A DNA stretch of 64,000 nt from Lacinutrix sp. Hel_I_90. GTDB lineage: Bacteria; Bacteroidota; Bacteroidia; Flavobacteriales; Flavobacteriaceae. Positions within the stretch are counted from its first letter, which is position 1. The number at the start of each line of letters is the position of its first letter. Below, in pieces: positions 17,239 to 26,019 of the stretch. Under the pieces are notes generated by a model. The model searched no databases. It was not told the origin of the DNA and was given only the letters and a program-made list of their open reading frames with translations. The stretch is from the NCBI RefSeq assembly GCF_000934685.1, contig NZ_JYNQ01000001.1, forward strand, positions 3,026,501 through 3,090,500. Reading direction: 5' to 3'. Position numbers and translations under genes: made by a program.

Positions 17239-19011
17239 ATGAAAAAACACATAATTTATATAGGAGTATTAGCTCTAGGACTACTTCTAGGCTGGTTACT
17301 CTTTGGTGGTTCAGCAACGAAAGCATTAGAACACAATCACGAGGCAGTAACAGAAACTAATCAAATGTGGACCTGCTCTATGCACCCACAGATTATGCAA
17401 CCCCAAGCTGGCGATTGTCCTATTTGCGGTATGGAACTAATTCCTGCTGAAAGTGGTAGTGATGGTTTATTAGCCGATCAATTTAAGCTAACAGAAAATG
17501 CAATGGCATTAGCCAATATTCAAACGACGATTGTAGGTAAGGGTATGGTAGAAGAAAATGGTACCACATTATCTGGGAAGATTGCTGTAAATGAAAAATC
17601 TAATGCGGTACAAGTGAGTTATTTTTCAGGGCGTTTAGAACAATTGAACGTGAGTTTTACAGGCGAGGAAGTGCGCAAAGGGCAATTATTAGCAAGCATT
17701 TATTCGCCAGAATTATATGCCGCACAGCAAGAATTGATTACAGCTGCGTCTTTAAAAGAATCACAACCTGCATTATACAAAGCGGTACGTAATAAATTGA
17801 AATTATGGAAGCTCTCTGAAAATCAAATCAATCAAATTGAAATCTCGGGTAAAGTAAAAGAAAACTTTCCTGTATACGCAACCGTTTCAGGGACAGTGAC
17901 CGAAAAATTAGTAGCACAAGGAGATTATATAAAACAAGGGCAACCTTTATTAAAAATTGCCAATCTGAATACGGTTTGGGGAAATTTTGATGTTTACGAA
18001 AATCAAATAGACCGTTTTAAAAAAGGACAAGCCGTTATTGTGACTACAAATGCTTATCCCAATAAGGAATTTAAGGGAAAAGTAGATTTTATAGATCCTG
18101 TATTAAACACAAAAACACGTACGGTAACCTTACGCGTGGTATTGAATAATCAAAACAATGTGTTTAAACCAGGAATGTTTGTTGAAGGAGAAATACAGGG
18201 AATTCCTTCACGTAAAGAAAAAGTATTAACCATCCCATCATCAGCTGTATTATGGACGGGTGAACGCTCTGTGGTGTATTTAAAAACGAATCCAGACCAA
18301 CCTGTTTTTGAAATGCGAGAGATCGTTTTAGGAAATCAAGTAGGTGAAGCATATGAAGTTTTGGAAGGCTTATTTGTTGGCAATGAAATAGTTACTAATG
18401 GCACATTTACAGTTGATGCAGCAGCGCAATTAAATGGTAAAAAATCAATGATGAATAAAGGAGGTGACAAAACAACATCGGGTCACGAGGGTCATCTTGG
18501 AATGGAAGAAACGGCTTCAGCAAGCAACGACAGTCCTTTTAATATGAATGAAAGAGTGAAAGTGTCAAAGGACTTTCAAAATCAGTTAAAAACTGTTTTT
18601 TATGATTATATCAAATTGAAAGATGCTCTAGTAAAAGATGATTCAAAAAATGTAAAGGCAGAATCAAAAAGACTAGTAGCTAGTTTGTCTAAAGTTGATA
18701 TGAAACAATTATCAGGTACAGAAGCACACAGCCATTGGATGTCCTTAGAAAAAGAGATAAAAGCAGCAGCAACTTCAATTTCAAAAACGGCTAATATCAA
18801 AGCACAAAGAAACTATTTTAAGAAATTATCGTCAAATATCGCGAATGCTTTAGAAGTATTTGGTATCAATGAAAAGGTCTACCATCAATTTTGTCCTATG
18901 GCAGATAATAATAAGGGTGCGTATTGGTTGAGTAAAGAAGAAAAAGTAATCAATCCCTATTTTGGTGATGCCATGTTAACCTGTGGCGAAGTAAAACAAG
19001 TAATAGAATAA
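17239..19011 (+). CDS. cusB: CusB-type RND periplasmic adaptor with DUF3347 tail
   Basis: A 590-residue membrane-fusion protein. Order: N-terminal membrane anchor (IIYIGVLALGLLLGWLLFGG), heavy-metal-binding domain (WTCSMHPQIMQP ... CPICGMELIP, about 43-71), barrel-sandwich/lipoyl half motifs and alpha-hairpin (about 110-260, including YSPELYAAQQELITAA), beta-barrel (to about 390), then a DUF3347 domain (about 435-590) ending YHQFCPMADNNKGAYWLS and a final LTCGEV. The DUF3347 Cys/Met/His set probably binds copper. The adaptor joins the RND pump to the outer-membrane channel. It is unusual that five genes separate it from cusA and the channel gene. Confidence 0.9.
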   Translation: MKKHIIYIGVLALGLLLGWLLFGGSATKALEHNHEAVTETNQMWTCSMHPQIMQPQAGDCPICGMELIPAESGSDGLLADQFKLTENAMALANIQTTIVGKGMVEENGTTLSGKIAVNEKSNAVQVSYFSGRLEQLNVSFTGEEVRKGQLLASIYSPELYAAQQELITAASLKESQPALYKAVRNKLKLWKLSENQINQIEISGKVKENFPVYATVSGTVTEKLVAQGDYIKQGQPLLKIANLNTVWGNFDVYENQIDRFKKGQAVIVTTNAYPNKEFKGKVDFIDPVLNTKTRTVTLRVVLNNQNNVFKPGMFVEGEIQGIPSRKEKVLTIPSSAVLWTGERSVVYLKTNPDQPVFEMREIVLGNQVGEAYEVLEGLFVGNEIVTNGTFTVDAAAQLNGKKSMMNKGGDKTTSGHEGHLGMEETASASNDSPFNMNERVKVSKDFQNQLKTVFYDYIKLKDALVKDDSKNVKAESKRLVASLSKVDMKQLSGTEAHSHWMSLEKEIKAAATSISKTANIKAQRNYFKKLSSNIANALEVFGINEKVYHQFCPMADNNKGAYWLSKEEKVINPYFGDAMLTCGEVKQVIE

Positions 19012-19033
19012 TAACAATTAAATTTTTAAAATA

Positions 19034-19453
19034 ATGAAGCATGTAATTTTATGTGTCGCTGTAATTGCAGTGATTGGTTTGACAAGTTGTAAAAACGAAT
19101 CCAAACAAGAAACAGAAACCCCGCAAACTGAAATGTCCAAAGAAGTTACGGTAACAGAGGTGTCTTTTGGAGTAAGAGGTAATTGTGGCATGTGTAAAAA
19201 TACCATCGAAAAAGCCGCTAATGGCGTTGAAGGTGTTGCTAGTGCAACTTGGGATGTCGACAAAAAGAAAATTGACGTGTCTTTTGACGATAGCAAAACA
19301 GATGCCATGGCTATTCATAACGCTATTGCTGCATCAGGTTATGATACTTCAAAAGTCTCAGGAAATGAAGCAGCCTATGAGAATTTACCAGGCTGTTGTA
19401 AATACGATCACGACATGATGATGAATCAATCCGGTGAAATTAAAGAAGACTAG
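19034..19453 (+). CDS. HMA-domain lipoprotein (periplasmic metal binder)
   Basis: A 139-residue protein with lipobox IGLTSC (Cys about residue 20), a charged linker, and one heavy-metal-associated domain whose CxxC is GNCGMCKNTIEKA (about 54-66). The C-terminus adds LPGCCKYDHDMMM, a second Cys/His/Met cluster. It is likely tethered in the periplasm and hands copper (or mercury) to the efflux pump. Last gene of the island, 22 bases after the adaptor, followed by two hairpins. Confidence 0.85.
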   Translation: MKHVILCVAVIAVIGLTSCKNESKQETETPQTEMSKEVTVTEVSFGVRGNCGMCKNTIEKAANGVEGVASATWDVDKKKIDVSFDDSKTDAMAIHNAIAASGYDTSKVSGNEAAYENLPGCCKYDHDMMMNQSGEIKED

Positions 19454-19557
19454 CCTTTAGAAACGAATCCTTAGAAATTTTATATAGTTCCAGATTTTCT
19501 AATAATGGCATAGATTAGACAGTATGTTTTGGTAAATGGTGTAATTATAACTAGTAA

Positions 19558-19587
19558 AAGCCTTTCAGTTCAAGAATTGAAAGGCTT
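19558..19587 (+). terminator. Hairpin after the copper island
   Basis: Arms AAGCCTTTCA (19558-19567) and TGAAAGGCTT (19578-19587), perfectly complementary over 10 bases with a 10-base loop, ending TTATTG. Likely first part of a double termination region for the copper operon. Confidence 0.6.
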
Positions 19588-19600
19588 ATTGCTTGCACAA

Positions 19601-19632
19601 AAAAAACCTATCAAATCATTGATAGGTTTTTT
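19601..19632. terminator. Bidirectional intrinsic terminator
   Basis: Perfect 14-base stem AAAAAACCTATCAA / TTGATAGGTTTTTT with loop ATCA. It has A and T tracts on both sides, so it can end the copper island transcript on the plus strand and the secreted-protein gene (19650-20204) on the minus strand. Confidence 0.85.
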
Positions 19633-19649
19633 AGTTCATCAAATAAGTA

Positions 19650-20204
19650 TTAGAACTTAGTTTGTTTAAATTTTTGAGTCATTAATACATTGTCTTCCTT
19701 GTTGTAATACTCGACTACAAAATGATTGTTGTCAAAATACCCAACGCCTGAATAGGTTGAGGTCGTAAAAATGTATAAATCTTCTTTTGATGATTTTATA
19801 GCGGTACCAAGTATGATTTCTTTGTCTCCATCCACAGTATAAACCACAAAGCCATTTCTGCCAGTTTTAAAGGCGTATTTCATATCATTATAAGTATAAT
19901 AAGAAATGACACTTTTAGTCTCATAAGCGGCATCTTTGTCACTATCTACCATAATTGTTTTAGTTACTTTTGTAGGTGGAACAATTTGATTGGCATTATA
20001 CTGGTCTGCTTGATCTGGATCGGTTTTAACTTCCTGTTCTTTATTCGTGATAACTTTTACTTTCGTTTCCGTCATCTCTCCATTCTTTTTTACCGTTTTG
20101 GTTTTCACTTTTGTGCTTTCCATATTATCTACAGGAGCGTCGCTGTCCTGAGCGTATGCTACTGTTCCTAATAATATTGCAAGTGTGTATAATAAATTTT
20201 TCAT
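19650..20204 (-). CDS. Secreted hypothetical protein
   Basis: A 184-residue protein with a clear signal peptide (NLLYTLAILLGTVAYAQ, cleavage about residue 18), then a Thr/Lys-rich low-complexity part (about 30-60, KVKTKTVKKNGEMTETKVKV) and a beta-rich C-terminal half rich in Tyr. No family is recognised. It is transcribed alone toward the copper island and probably acts in the periplasm or outer surface. A perfect 18-base palindrome (20228-20245) lies just upstream of its start and might be a regulator site. Confidence 0.65.
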   Translation of the reverse strand: MKNLLYTLAILLGTVAYAQDSDAPVDNMESTKVKTKTVKKNGEMTETKVKVITNKEQEVKTDPDQADQYNANQIVPPTKVTKTIMVDSDKDAAYETKSVISYYTYNDMKYAFKTGRNGFVVYTVDGDKEIILGTAIKSSKEDLYIFTTSTYSGVGYFDNNHFVVEYYNKEDNVLMTQKFKQTKF

Positions 20205-20531
20205 GTCTATAGTTTTAAGTTAATAAAATTTCAGAAAACTGAAATACTCCAGATAGGAGATTTTTAATATGTTTAGTACAAAACTACAAAGAGAAGAGGT
20301 TTTAATTTGGCTCAAAAGCAAAGCGGCTTAACTCATTTGATAAATGCAAAATAAATTTATGAGTTTTTAACAAACGTAATCTTAGGTTTAAGTTAATTTA
20401 ACAGAAAACACAGTGTTAGTTGTTTGTCAATAAACGTTTATAATGTGCATTTTTTATTATCTAAGTCAATGAGAATTGCATTTGAACACATGTACTAAGA
20501 AAGTAAAAATTAGCTTTGTAAAAAACGGGTT
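20205..20531. other. Divergent intergenic region
   Basis: This 327-base gap separates the minus-strand secreted protein from the plus-strand SRAP-like gene. It contains the palindrome ATTTCAG-AAAA-CTGAAAT (20228-20245) and a Bacteroidota-type -7 box for the plus strand at 20511-20518. No further structure or gene is seen. Confidence 0.5.
20511..20518 (+). promoter_or_regulatory. Predicted -7 box TAGCTTTG
   Basis: TAGCTTTG matches the Bacteroidota consensus TAnnTTTG and is 14 bases before the ATG at 20532, giving a very short leader for the SRAP-like gene. Confidence 0.5.
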
Positions 20532-21161
20532 ATGAATTATAGACTTTCAAATACTGCTAGTCAAGCAACGATACAGAAAGCGTTAAATCTTAAATTTAAA
20601 TATCCACATTTGTATAAGCCTAAACCTATAATTGATGGCTTGAAGGAAACCTCAATTCCTATTGTTACGATGGGAAATAATTCGGAAATAAGTCAGGCTA
20701 TTTGGGGAATATTACCTAATAATTATAAAGGTAAATGGTCAAAGTTTCAAAAAAGGGTTAATACCCTTACGGTAAAAGTTAATAACCTCTATGATCATAT
20801 TTTGTATGAAGAAGCTATAAAAGAGAGGCGTTGTATCATTTTGGCAACTGGATTTTATACCTCATATCTAGACAATGGCAAGTTAAAATCCTGTCTTGTA
20901 AAAAACATAGACAACACTTTGCTCTATATTGCTGGGATTTACAACACAACTAAAGATGGTTTTATTACCTGTTCTATAATTACTAACAAAAAATGGAATA
21001 ATGATAATAGCATTAAAAACCTGGATGATAGCGCACCAATAACATTGAAAAAGAACCTTTTTGACGCTTGGTTAAATAATAGTACAGCGGAAAAGGATAT
21101 TAAAATATTTTTAAATAATAATGCTTTAAATTCTAGAGAAATGCAGGTGGTTCTAGCTTAA
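20532..21161 (+). CDS. SRAP-like (SOS-response-associated peptidase family) protein lacking catalytic residues
   Basis: A 209-residue protein that follows the SRAP/YedK layout: IWGILPNNYKGKW corresponds to the family's 'WGLIP.W', RRCIILATGFYTSY to 'RRCLIPADGFYEW', LLYIAGIYN to 'AGLW', and DSAPITLKKNLFDAWLN to 'RMPVIL...W'. Genuine SRAP proteins crosslink abasic sites in single-stranded DNA through Cys2 and use a Glu and a His. Here position 2 is Asn, the Glu is Thr (GFYTSY) and the His-Arg-Met-Pro motif is DSAP, so covalent crosslinking should not occur. It could still bind DNA or have a new role. The 3' end overlaps the opposing AraC gene by 29 bases. Confidence 0.65.
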   Translation: MNYRLSNTASQATIQKALNLKFKYPHLYKPKPIIDGLKETSIPIVTMGNNSEISQAIWGILPNNYKGKWSKFQKRVNTLTVKVNNLYDHILYEEAIKERRCIILATGFYTSYLDNGKLKSCLVKNIDNTLLYIAGIYNTTKDGFITCSIITNKKWNNDNSIKNLDDSAPITLKKNLFDAWLNNSTAEKDIKIFLNNNALNSREMQVVLA

Positions 21162-22179
21162 AACTAGGTTGTTTGTTTTTTAAATATTTACTAGGGCTTA
21201 TCTTATATTTTTTCTTGAATATTTTAGAAAAATAACTTCTACTACTAAACCCTATGGTGTAGACAATTTCAGAGATATTCATATCGCTTGTATTCATTAA
21301 ATCTCTGGCTTCTTCTAATCTAGTATGTCTTATATATTCTGTAACTGTTCTGGCGTAGAGTAGTTTAAATCCTTCTTGAAGCTTTGCTTGAGATAAACCA
21401 GACGCAGATGATATATCATCTAAGCTGTAATCTTTTGAAACATGATTTGAAATGTTTTTCGCAATGGTTCTAATGGTATTTAACTCTCTTTTTGATAGTG
21501 ACGTTTTATGTTTTTCGTTACTAATATCTTTATTATGTTGAGACATGTGTAGCGCTAAAATTTGATACACTTGGCCTTCGATTAATAACAACCGCATCAT
21601 ACCTTTTTGCTTAACCTTTCTTAGGGCAGAAATTCTATCGGCTAGTTTCAAATTATAAGTGCCAAAATAAGAAAATGTATTTTCATGAGTTGTGTCATGA
21701 AAAACCTCATATAATTTTTTGTTTAGTTGAGAAGCATCATTTAAGCGTTTGTTAATGAATTTAATTCTGCTAATTTGAATGACATTAATTTCTAATTTAA
21801 TACCTTTTGGAAAGTAATCATAATTATGGCCACCATCTTTGCTGGTAATAATTACAGATTGAAACTGCTCCAAGCGCTTTTTTTGGTTCTGCAGTTCAAA
21901 CCTATGCTCGCAATAACCATTTAAACAATAAGTAAAACGAATGGGATTATATTGCGAGGTATCCATTTTTAAAATGATCTCTTCAAAAAATATAATATCA
22001 TAATCTAAAAGACTTCCTCCCCAGTCAAAAGTAATAAACCGAATAGTCCCTTTAGCCATGTCATTATCGACACTTAAAGTAAACACACCCCAACGTTCTA
22101 CAATTTGTCCACCAATTACTTCTTGTAGTTGTTTAACTGTATCGGCAGTATTCTCAGCAGTAATACTTATGTTTATCAT
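21133..22179 (-). CDS. AraC family transcriptional regulator
   Basis: A 348-residue regulator. The N-terminal 240 residues form a sensor part of unknown ligand; the C-terminal about 100 residues are a double helix-turn-helix AraC domain (YSLDDISSASGLSQAKLQEG and MNISEIVYTIGFSSRSYFSK, followed by the KKKYKISPSKYL end). Such long N-terminal variants are common in Flavobacteriaceae. It is transcribed away from the small membrane protein at 22311, which it may control from the shared 131-base spacer (inference). Targets are not known. Confidence 0.85.
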   Translation of the reverse strand: MINISITAENTADTVKQLQEVIGGQIVERWGVFTLSVDNDMAKGTIRFITFDWGGSLLDYDIIFFEEIILKMDTSQYNPIRFTYCLNGYCEHRFELQNQKKRLEQFQSVIITSKDGGHNYDYFPKGIKLEINVIQISRIKFINKRLNDASQLNKKLYEVFHDTTHENTFSYFGTYNLKLADRISALRKVKQKGMMRLLLIEGQVYQILALHMSQHNKDISNEKHKTSLSKRELNTIRTIAKNISNHVSKDYSLDDISSASGLSQAKLQEGFKLLYARTVTEYIRHTRLEEARDLMNTSDMNISEIVYTIGFSSRSYFSKIFKKKYKISPSKYLKNKQPSFKLEPPAFL

Positions 22180-22310
22180 TGGTTTTAATTATAATGTAAA
22201 GATAGATATTAGTTTATTTTCTTTTTTTAAAAGTTTGTTAAATACCGGCCGTTTTTGTGAATACTGGTCATAATTAATGCTTACATTTATATAAACCAAT
22301 TAATTGAACG

Positions 22311-22514
22311 ATGAATAAAACAATAAAAAGTGTCCTTTTAATAGCCGGAATTGTTCTATTAGGATATGGAGTGTATACCTTAATAGCGCCTGAGGCTTCA
22401 GTAAGTATAGGTTCGTTAAGTATGGAAGCACAAGACAACACAAATGCTTATATCATAATAGGCTTGGGTTTAGTTGCGCTTATTTCCAGTTTTTTGGGCG
22501 GCAAAAAGGCTTAA
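22311..22514 (+). CDS. Small two-helix membrane protein (DUF3185-like)
   Basis: A 67-residue protein with two hydrophobic segments (about 6-26, SVLLIAGIVLLGYGVYTLI, and 46-62, AYIIIGLGLVALISSFL) joined by a short polar loop, ending KKA. The layout resembles the DUF3185 family of small inner-membrane proteins, but the match is from memory and weak. Divergent from the AraC regulator and followed by a terminator, so it is a single-gene unit. Confidence 0.6.
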   Translation: MNKTIKSVLLIAGIVLLGYGVYTLIAPEASVSIGSLSMEAQDNTNAYIIIGLGLVALISSFLGGKKA

Positions 22515-22544
22515 ATTAAAGAGGTTTTAAGTCCTTTTAAATGA

Positions 22545-22580
22545 TTAGTATTGGGCCACATAGTCCAATACTAATTTTTA
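22545..22580 (+). terminator. Intrinsic terminator
   Basis: Stem TTAGTATTGG (22545-22554) / CCAATACTAA (22565-22574) with a 10-base loop followed by TTTTTA. Ends the small membrane protein transcript before era. Confidence 0.75.
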
Positions 22581-22674
22581 TAAATCAAACTTTTCTACAG
22601 GTAGTAAAATCCATTTTATTATTAGGAGTTACAACATTGTTAATGAATAATCTCTTACTTAGTGATTAAGATTG

Positions 22675-22682
22675 TAAATTTG
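22675..22682 (+). promoter_or_regulatory. Predicted -7 box TAAATTTG of era
   Basis: TAAATTTG fits TAnnTTTG and lies 19 bases before the ATG at 22702; no strong -33 box is obvious. Confidence 0.5.
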
Positions 22683-22701
22683 CACTATAAAAAAGTTGAA
22701 G

Positions 22702-23583
22702 ATGGCTCATAAAGCAGGTTTTGTAAATATAATAGGGAATCCAAATGTTGGTAAATCAACATTGATGAATGCCTTTGTTGGTGAAAAATTATCGATTATC
22801 ACATCAAAAGCACAAACCACCCGTCATCGTATATTAGGAATTGTAAATGGTGAAGACTTTCAGGTTATTTTAAGTGACACACCAGGCATTATAAAACCAG
22901 CATACGAATTGCAAGCCTCAATGATGGATTTTGTAAAATCGGCTTTTGATGATGCAGATGTGCTTATTTACATGGTTGAAATAGGGGAGAAGGAATTGAA
23001 AGACGAGGCGTTTTTTAAAAAAATCACCAATGCTAAAATTCCCGTTTTATTACTACTAAATAAAATTGATAAATCTAATCAAGAGCAACTGGAAGAGCAA
23101 GTGCAGTGGTGGGCAGAAAAAGTGCCAAATGCCGAAATTATAGCCATTTCTGCTTTAGAAGGATTTAATGTAAAAGAAGTCTTTGAAAAAATCATAGAAC
23201 TTTTGCCAGAATCTCCAGCGTATTATCCTAAAGACCAGCTTACAGATAAGCCAGAGCGTTTTTTTATAAACGAAACCATACGCGAAAAAATATTAATGCA
23301 CTACAAAAAGGAAATTCCTTATGCTGTAGAAATAGATACTGAAGAGTTTTTTGAAGAAGCAGAAATTATCAGAATACGGTCGGTTATTATGGTGGAGCGT
23401 GAAACACAAAAAGGCATAATAATTGGTCATAAAGGCAGTGCCTTAAAGCGTGTAGGCGTTGAAGCAAGAAAAGATTTAGAGAAATTCTTTGGTAAGCAAA
23501 TTCATTTAGAACTATACGTAAAAGTGAATAAGAACTGGCGAAGCGATCAACGTCAGTTAAGACGTTTTGGGTACAACCAGTAA
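22702..23583 (+). CDS. era: GTPase Era
   Basis: A 293-residue Ras-like GTPase that binds 16S rRNA and assists 30S subunit maturation. Seen: G1 GNPNVGKST (residues about 10-18), G2 TTRHRILGI, G3 DTPG, G4 NKID, G5 SALEG, and a C-terminal KH domain with GIIIGHKGSALKRVGVEARK (about 235-254), the RNA-binding loop of Era. ATG 22702 gives the usual MAHKAGFVNIIG start; a TTG two codons earlier is unlikely. Length is normal for the family (about 295-300). Confidence 0.96.
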   Translation: MAHKAGFVNIIGNPNVGKSTLMNAFVGEKLSIITSKAQTTRHRILGIVNGEDFQVILSDTPGIIKPAYELQASMMDFVKSAFDDADVLIYMVEIGEKELKDEAFFKKITNAKIPVLLLLNKIDKSNQEQLEEQVQWWAEKVPNAEIIAISALEGFNVKEVFEKIIELLPESPAYYPKDQLTDKPERFFINETIREKILMHYKKEIPYAVEIDTEEFFEEAEIIRIRSVIMVERETQKGIIIGHKGSALKRVGVEARKDLEKFFGKQIHLELYVKVNKNWRSDQRQLRRFGYNQ

Positions 23584-23609
23584 TACTATTACTCCTTTTA
23601 TAGCATGTA

Positions 23610-24107
23610 TTACTCCTTTATAACAGTAGTCATAAAATCATGTAAATCTTGCATTTCTTGTTGGTTAGAGGTCTTGCTCACGCGACCTGAAATATATAAT
23701 ACAATCCACAGGATAAGCATAAATACCATTCCCCAAATTTGCAGATTGTAAGCTGCTTTTAGAGTCCAATTGGAATAGGCCCAAATCGCGAAAGCGATGA
23801 ATAGTCCAGCAACAGCAAAATGAAGAAAAATAAAAAGGGTCCAGACGGTTGGGCTAGGACCAAATAAACCATAAAGCATACTTTTATTGTCTTCAGTTTC
23901 ATTAATTTCTAAATGCAATTGAGGAGACCAGAATTGTTGTTTGTTTTTTGGTAATTTTATAAAAATATGATCATCAACTCTTGAGACTATAAACTGTTTT
24001 TGATTCTGTTTTTTTATCTCAAAAGCATTTAAAACCGATTGGCTTTTTTTGTTTAATTCTATTTTAAATCGGGGACGTAGTACAACGTCATTTAGCATTT
24101 CATTCAT
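23610..24107 (-). CDS. Two-helix membrane protein of unknown function
   Basis: A 165-residue protein with a polar N-terminal 85 residues and two hydrophobic segments (VWTLFIFLHFAVAGLFIAFA and IWGMVFMLILWIVLYIS). No known motif recognised. It lies convergent to era and divergent from der, an arrangement shared by Flavobacteriaceae where a small membrane gene sits between the two GTPases (from general knowledge, not checked). Probably an inner-membrane protein. Confidence 0.65.
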   Translation of the reverse strand: MNEMLNDVVLRPRFKIELNKKSQSVLNAFEIKKQNQKQFIVSRVDDHIFIKLPKNKQQFWSPQLHLEINETEDNKSMLYGLFGPSPTVWTLFIFLHFAVAGLFIAFAIWAYSNWTLKAAYNLQIWGMVFMLILWIVLYISGRVSKTSNQQEMQDLHDFMTTVIKE

Positions 24108-24156
24108 AATTAACTCATAATGAATGTAAAATACTATTTTTTCTCAAACTAAACAC

Positions 24157-24164
24157 TACCTTTG
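24157..24164 (+). promoter_or_regulatory. Predicted -7 box TACCTTTG of der
   Basis: TACCTTTG is a perfect match to TAnnTTTG, 41 bases before the der start, in the divergent spacer. Confidence 0.55.
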
Positions 24165-24205
24165 CGCGCGCTTACAGGATATGTAAAGCAGATAAATAAT
24201 AAGAT

Positions 24206-25516
24206 ATGAATAGTATAGTAGCCATAGTAGGAAGACCTAATGTAGGAAAATCAACATTTTTTAACCGTTTAATTCAACGTAGAGAGGCCATAGTGGACGC
24301 CGTTAGTGGAGTAACGCGTGATCGTCATTATGGTAAAAGCGATTGGAATGGTAGAGAGTTCTCCTTAATTGACACTGGAGGTTATGTAAAAGGGAGTGAT
24401 GATGTTTTTGAAGCAGAAATCGACAAGCAAGTAGTATTAGCTATTGAAGAGGCAGATGCCATCATTTTTATGGTTAATGTTGAAGATGGCGTTACAGGAA
24501 TGGATGAAGATGTAGCAAGATTACTAAGAAAGGTGACAAAACCTGTGTTTTTAGTCGTTAATAAAGTGGATAACGGTAAACGAGAAGAAGATGCTGTTGA
24601 ATTTTATAACCTAGGTTTAGGTGATTATTTCACAATCGCCAGTATTAATGGAAGTGGAACAGGAGACCTATTGGATGCATTAGTTAAAGCCTTACCCGAG
24701 GTGGTGGCACGTGATGAAGAAGAAGAGATATTACCACGCTTCGCAGTAGTGGGACGTCCAAATGCGGGAAAGTCCTCTTTTATTAATGCGCTTATAGGGA
24801 AAGATAGATACATTGTTACTGATATTGCTGGTACAACAAGAGATTCGATTGATACAAAATACAATCGTTTTGGTTTTGATTTTAACCTGGTGGATACTGC
24901 AGGAATTCGTAAAAAATCTAAAGTAAAAGAAGATTTAGAATTTTATTCTGTAATGCGAAGTGTTCGTGCCATTGAACACAGTGATGTCTGTTTAATAGTG
25001 CTTGATGCAAATCGAGGTTTCGACGGACAAGTGCAAAACATCTTTTGGTTAGCGGAAAGAAACCGTAAAGGCATCGTGATATTAGTTAATAAATGGGATT
25101 TAGTAGAGAAAGATCATAAAACGACTATTGAGTTTGAGAAACAGATTAGGTCTCAAATGGAGCCTTTTACAGATGTGCCTATTGTGTTTATTTCGGCGTT
25201 GACAAAACAACGTATATACAAAGCAATGGAAACGGCTGTTGAAGTCTATAAAAATAGAAGTAAGAAAATTAAAACAAGTGTCCTCAATGACACGATGTTA
25301 CCAATTATTGAAAATTATCCGCCACCAGCATATAAAGGTAAGTTTGTAAAGATTAAGTACATCATGCAGTTGCCTACACCGCAACCACAATTTGCATTCT
25401 TTTGTAATCTTCCGCAATACGTCCGGGACCCTTACAAACGTTTCTTAGAAAACAAATTAAGAGATCTTTTTGACTTTAATGGCGTGCCCGTTAGTGTTTA
25501 CATGCGTAAAAAGTAA
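24206..25516 (+). CDS. der: Tandem-domain GTPase Der (EngA)
   Basis: A 436-residue ribosome-assembly GTPase acting on the 50S subunit. Two G domains in tandem are visible: first [12 protein letters not shown] (about 9-20) with DTGG and NKVD, second [12 protein letters not shown] (about 183-194) with DTAG and NKWD, followed by the KH-like C-terminal domain ending [10 protein letters not shown]. Length normal (about 435-490). Single-gene unit followed by a long hairpin. Confidence 0.96.
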   Translation: MNSIVAIVGRPNVGKSTFFNRLIQRREAIVDAVSGVTRDRHYGKSDWNGREFSLIDTGGYVKGSDDVFEAEIDKQVVLAIEEADAIIFMVNVEDGVTGMDEDVARLLRKVTKPVFLVVNKVDNGKREEDAVEFYNLGLGDYFTIASINGSGTGDLLDALVKALPEVVARDEEEEILPRFAVVGRPNAGKSSFINALIGKDRYIVTDIAGTTRDSIDTKYNRFGFDFNLVDTAGIRKKSKVKEDLEFYSVMRSVRAIEHSDVCLIVLDANRGFDGQVQNIFWLAERNRKGIVILVNKWDLVEKDHKTTIEFEKQIRSQMEPFTDVPIVFISALTKQRIYKAMETAVEVYKNRSKKIKTSVLNDTMLPIIENYPPPAYKGKFVKIKYIMQLPTPQPQFAFFCNLPQYVRDPYKRFLENKLRDLFDFNGVPVSVYMRKK

Positions 25517-25543
25517 GGTTCTAAAATTAGCGAGTTTTTTTTT

Positions 25544-25583
25544 AATAGCATGAGTATTGTAAGAACACAATACTCATGCTATT
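25544..25583. terminator. Intrinsic terminator after der
   Basis: A perfect 17-base stem (AATAGCATGAGTATTGT at 25544-25560, complement at 25567-25583) with loop AAGAAC; T runs on the left and TTGTTTT on the right allow action in both directions. Confidence 0.85.
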
Positions 25584-25636
25584 GTTTTAAAGGGCAGGTG
25601 GGCAATCAAGAAGTAGTCATAAAAGCACTTGTTTTT

Positions 25637-25792
25637 ATGCACCATAAATTAGTAATAATAGTCCTGGTTTTTATAGCAACTGTTTTTATAGGACCGCTCA
25701 AAAAAAATCCACCTTCTATGGTTACAAATCAAGCTGGCGATTATTGTCTGGGAAGCGTGATTCAAATTTGTGAGGGCAATACTCTATCATAA
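25637..25792 (+). CDS. Possible small membrane/secreted protein
   Basis: A 51-residue frame starting MHHKLVIIVLVFIATVFIGP, a signal-peptide-like or membrane segment, followed by a short tail with two Cys (GDYCLGSVIQICEGN). The frame extends upstream to 25550, but that start lies inside the der terminator and is unlikely. No family recognised and no promoter seen; listed because the hydrophobic start plus Cys pair look protein-like. Confidence 0.3.
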   Translation: MHHKLVIIVLVFIATVFIGPLKKNPPSMVTNQAGDYCLGSVIQICEGNTLS

Positions 25793-26019
25793 GAACCTAG
25801 GGGTGTAACATATAATGGCTAAAATTCACCAGCTTCAAGGTATTGATTTACCATTTTTCTAAATAGGAGATAGCCTATTAAACGTCACTTTACCTCAAAA
25901 CGTAATTAATAATAATCCTATAAATTTTATAATTATTTTAAAAAAAGCGTGGGTTTGAGAACCTATTTTCGTTCTTTTATAAAATACGCTAGACTAAGAC
26001 TTCAAATTAACCCACTATT

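Noticed and set aside
25550-25636. Upstream start for the 25637-25792 frame
   Set aside because: The ATG at 25550 lies in the stem of the der terminator, and the residues before 25637 are not protein-like.
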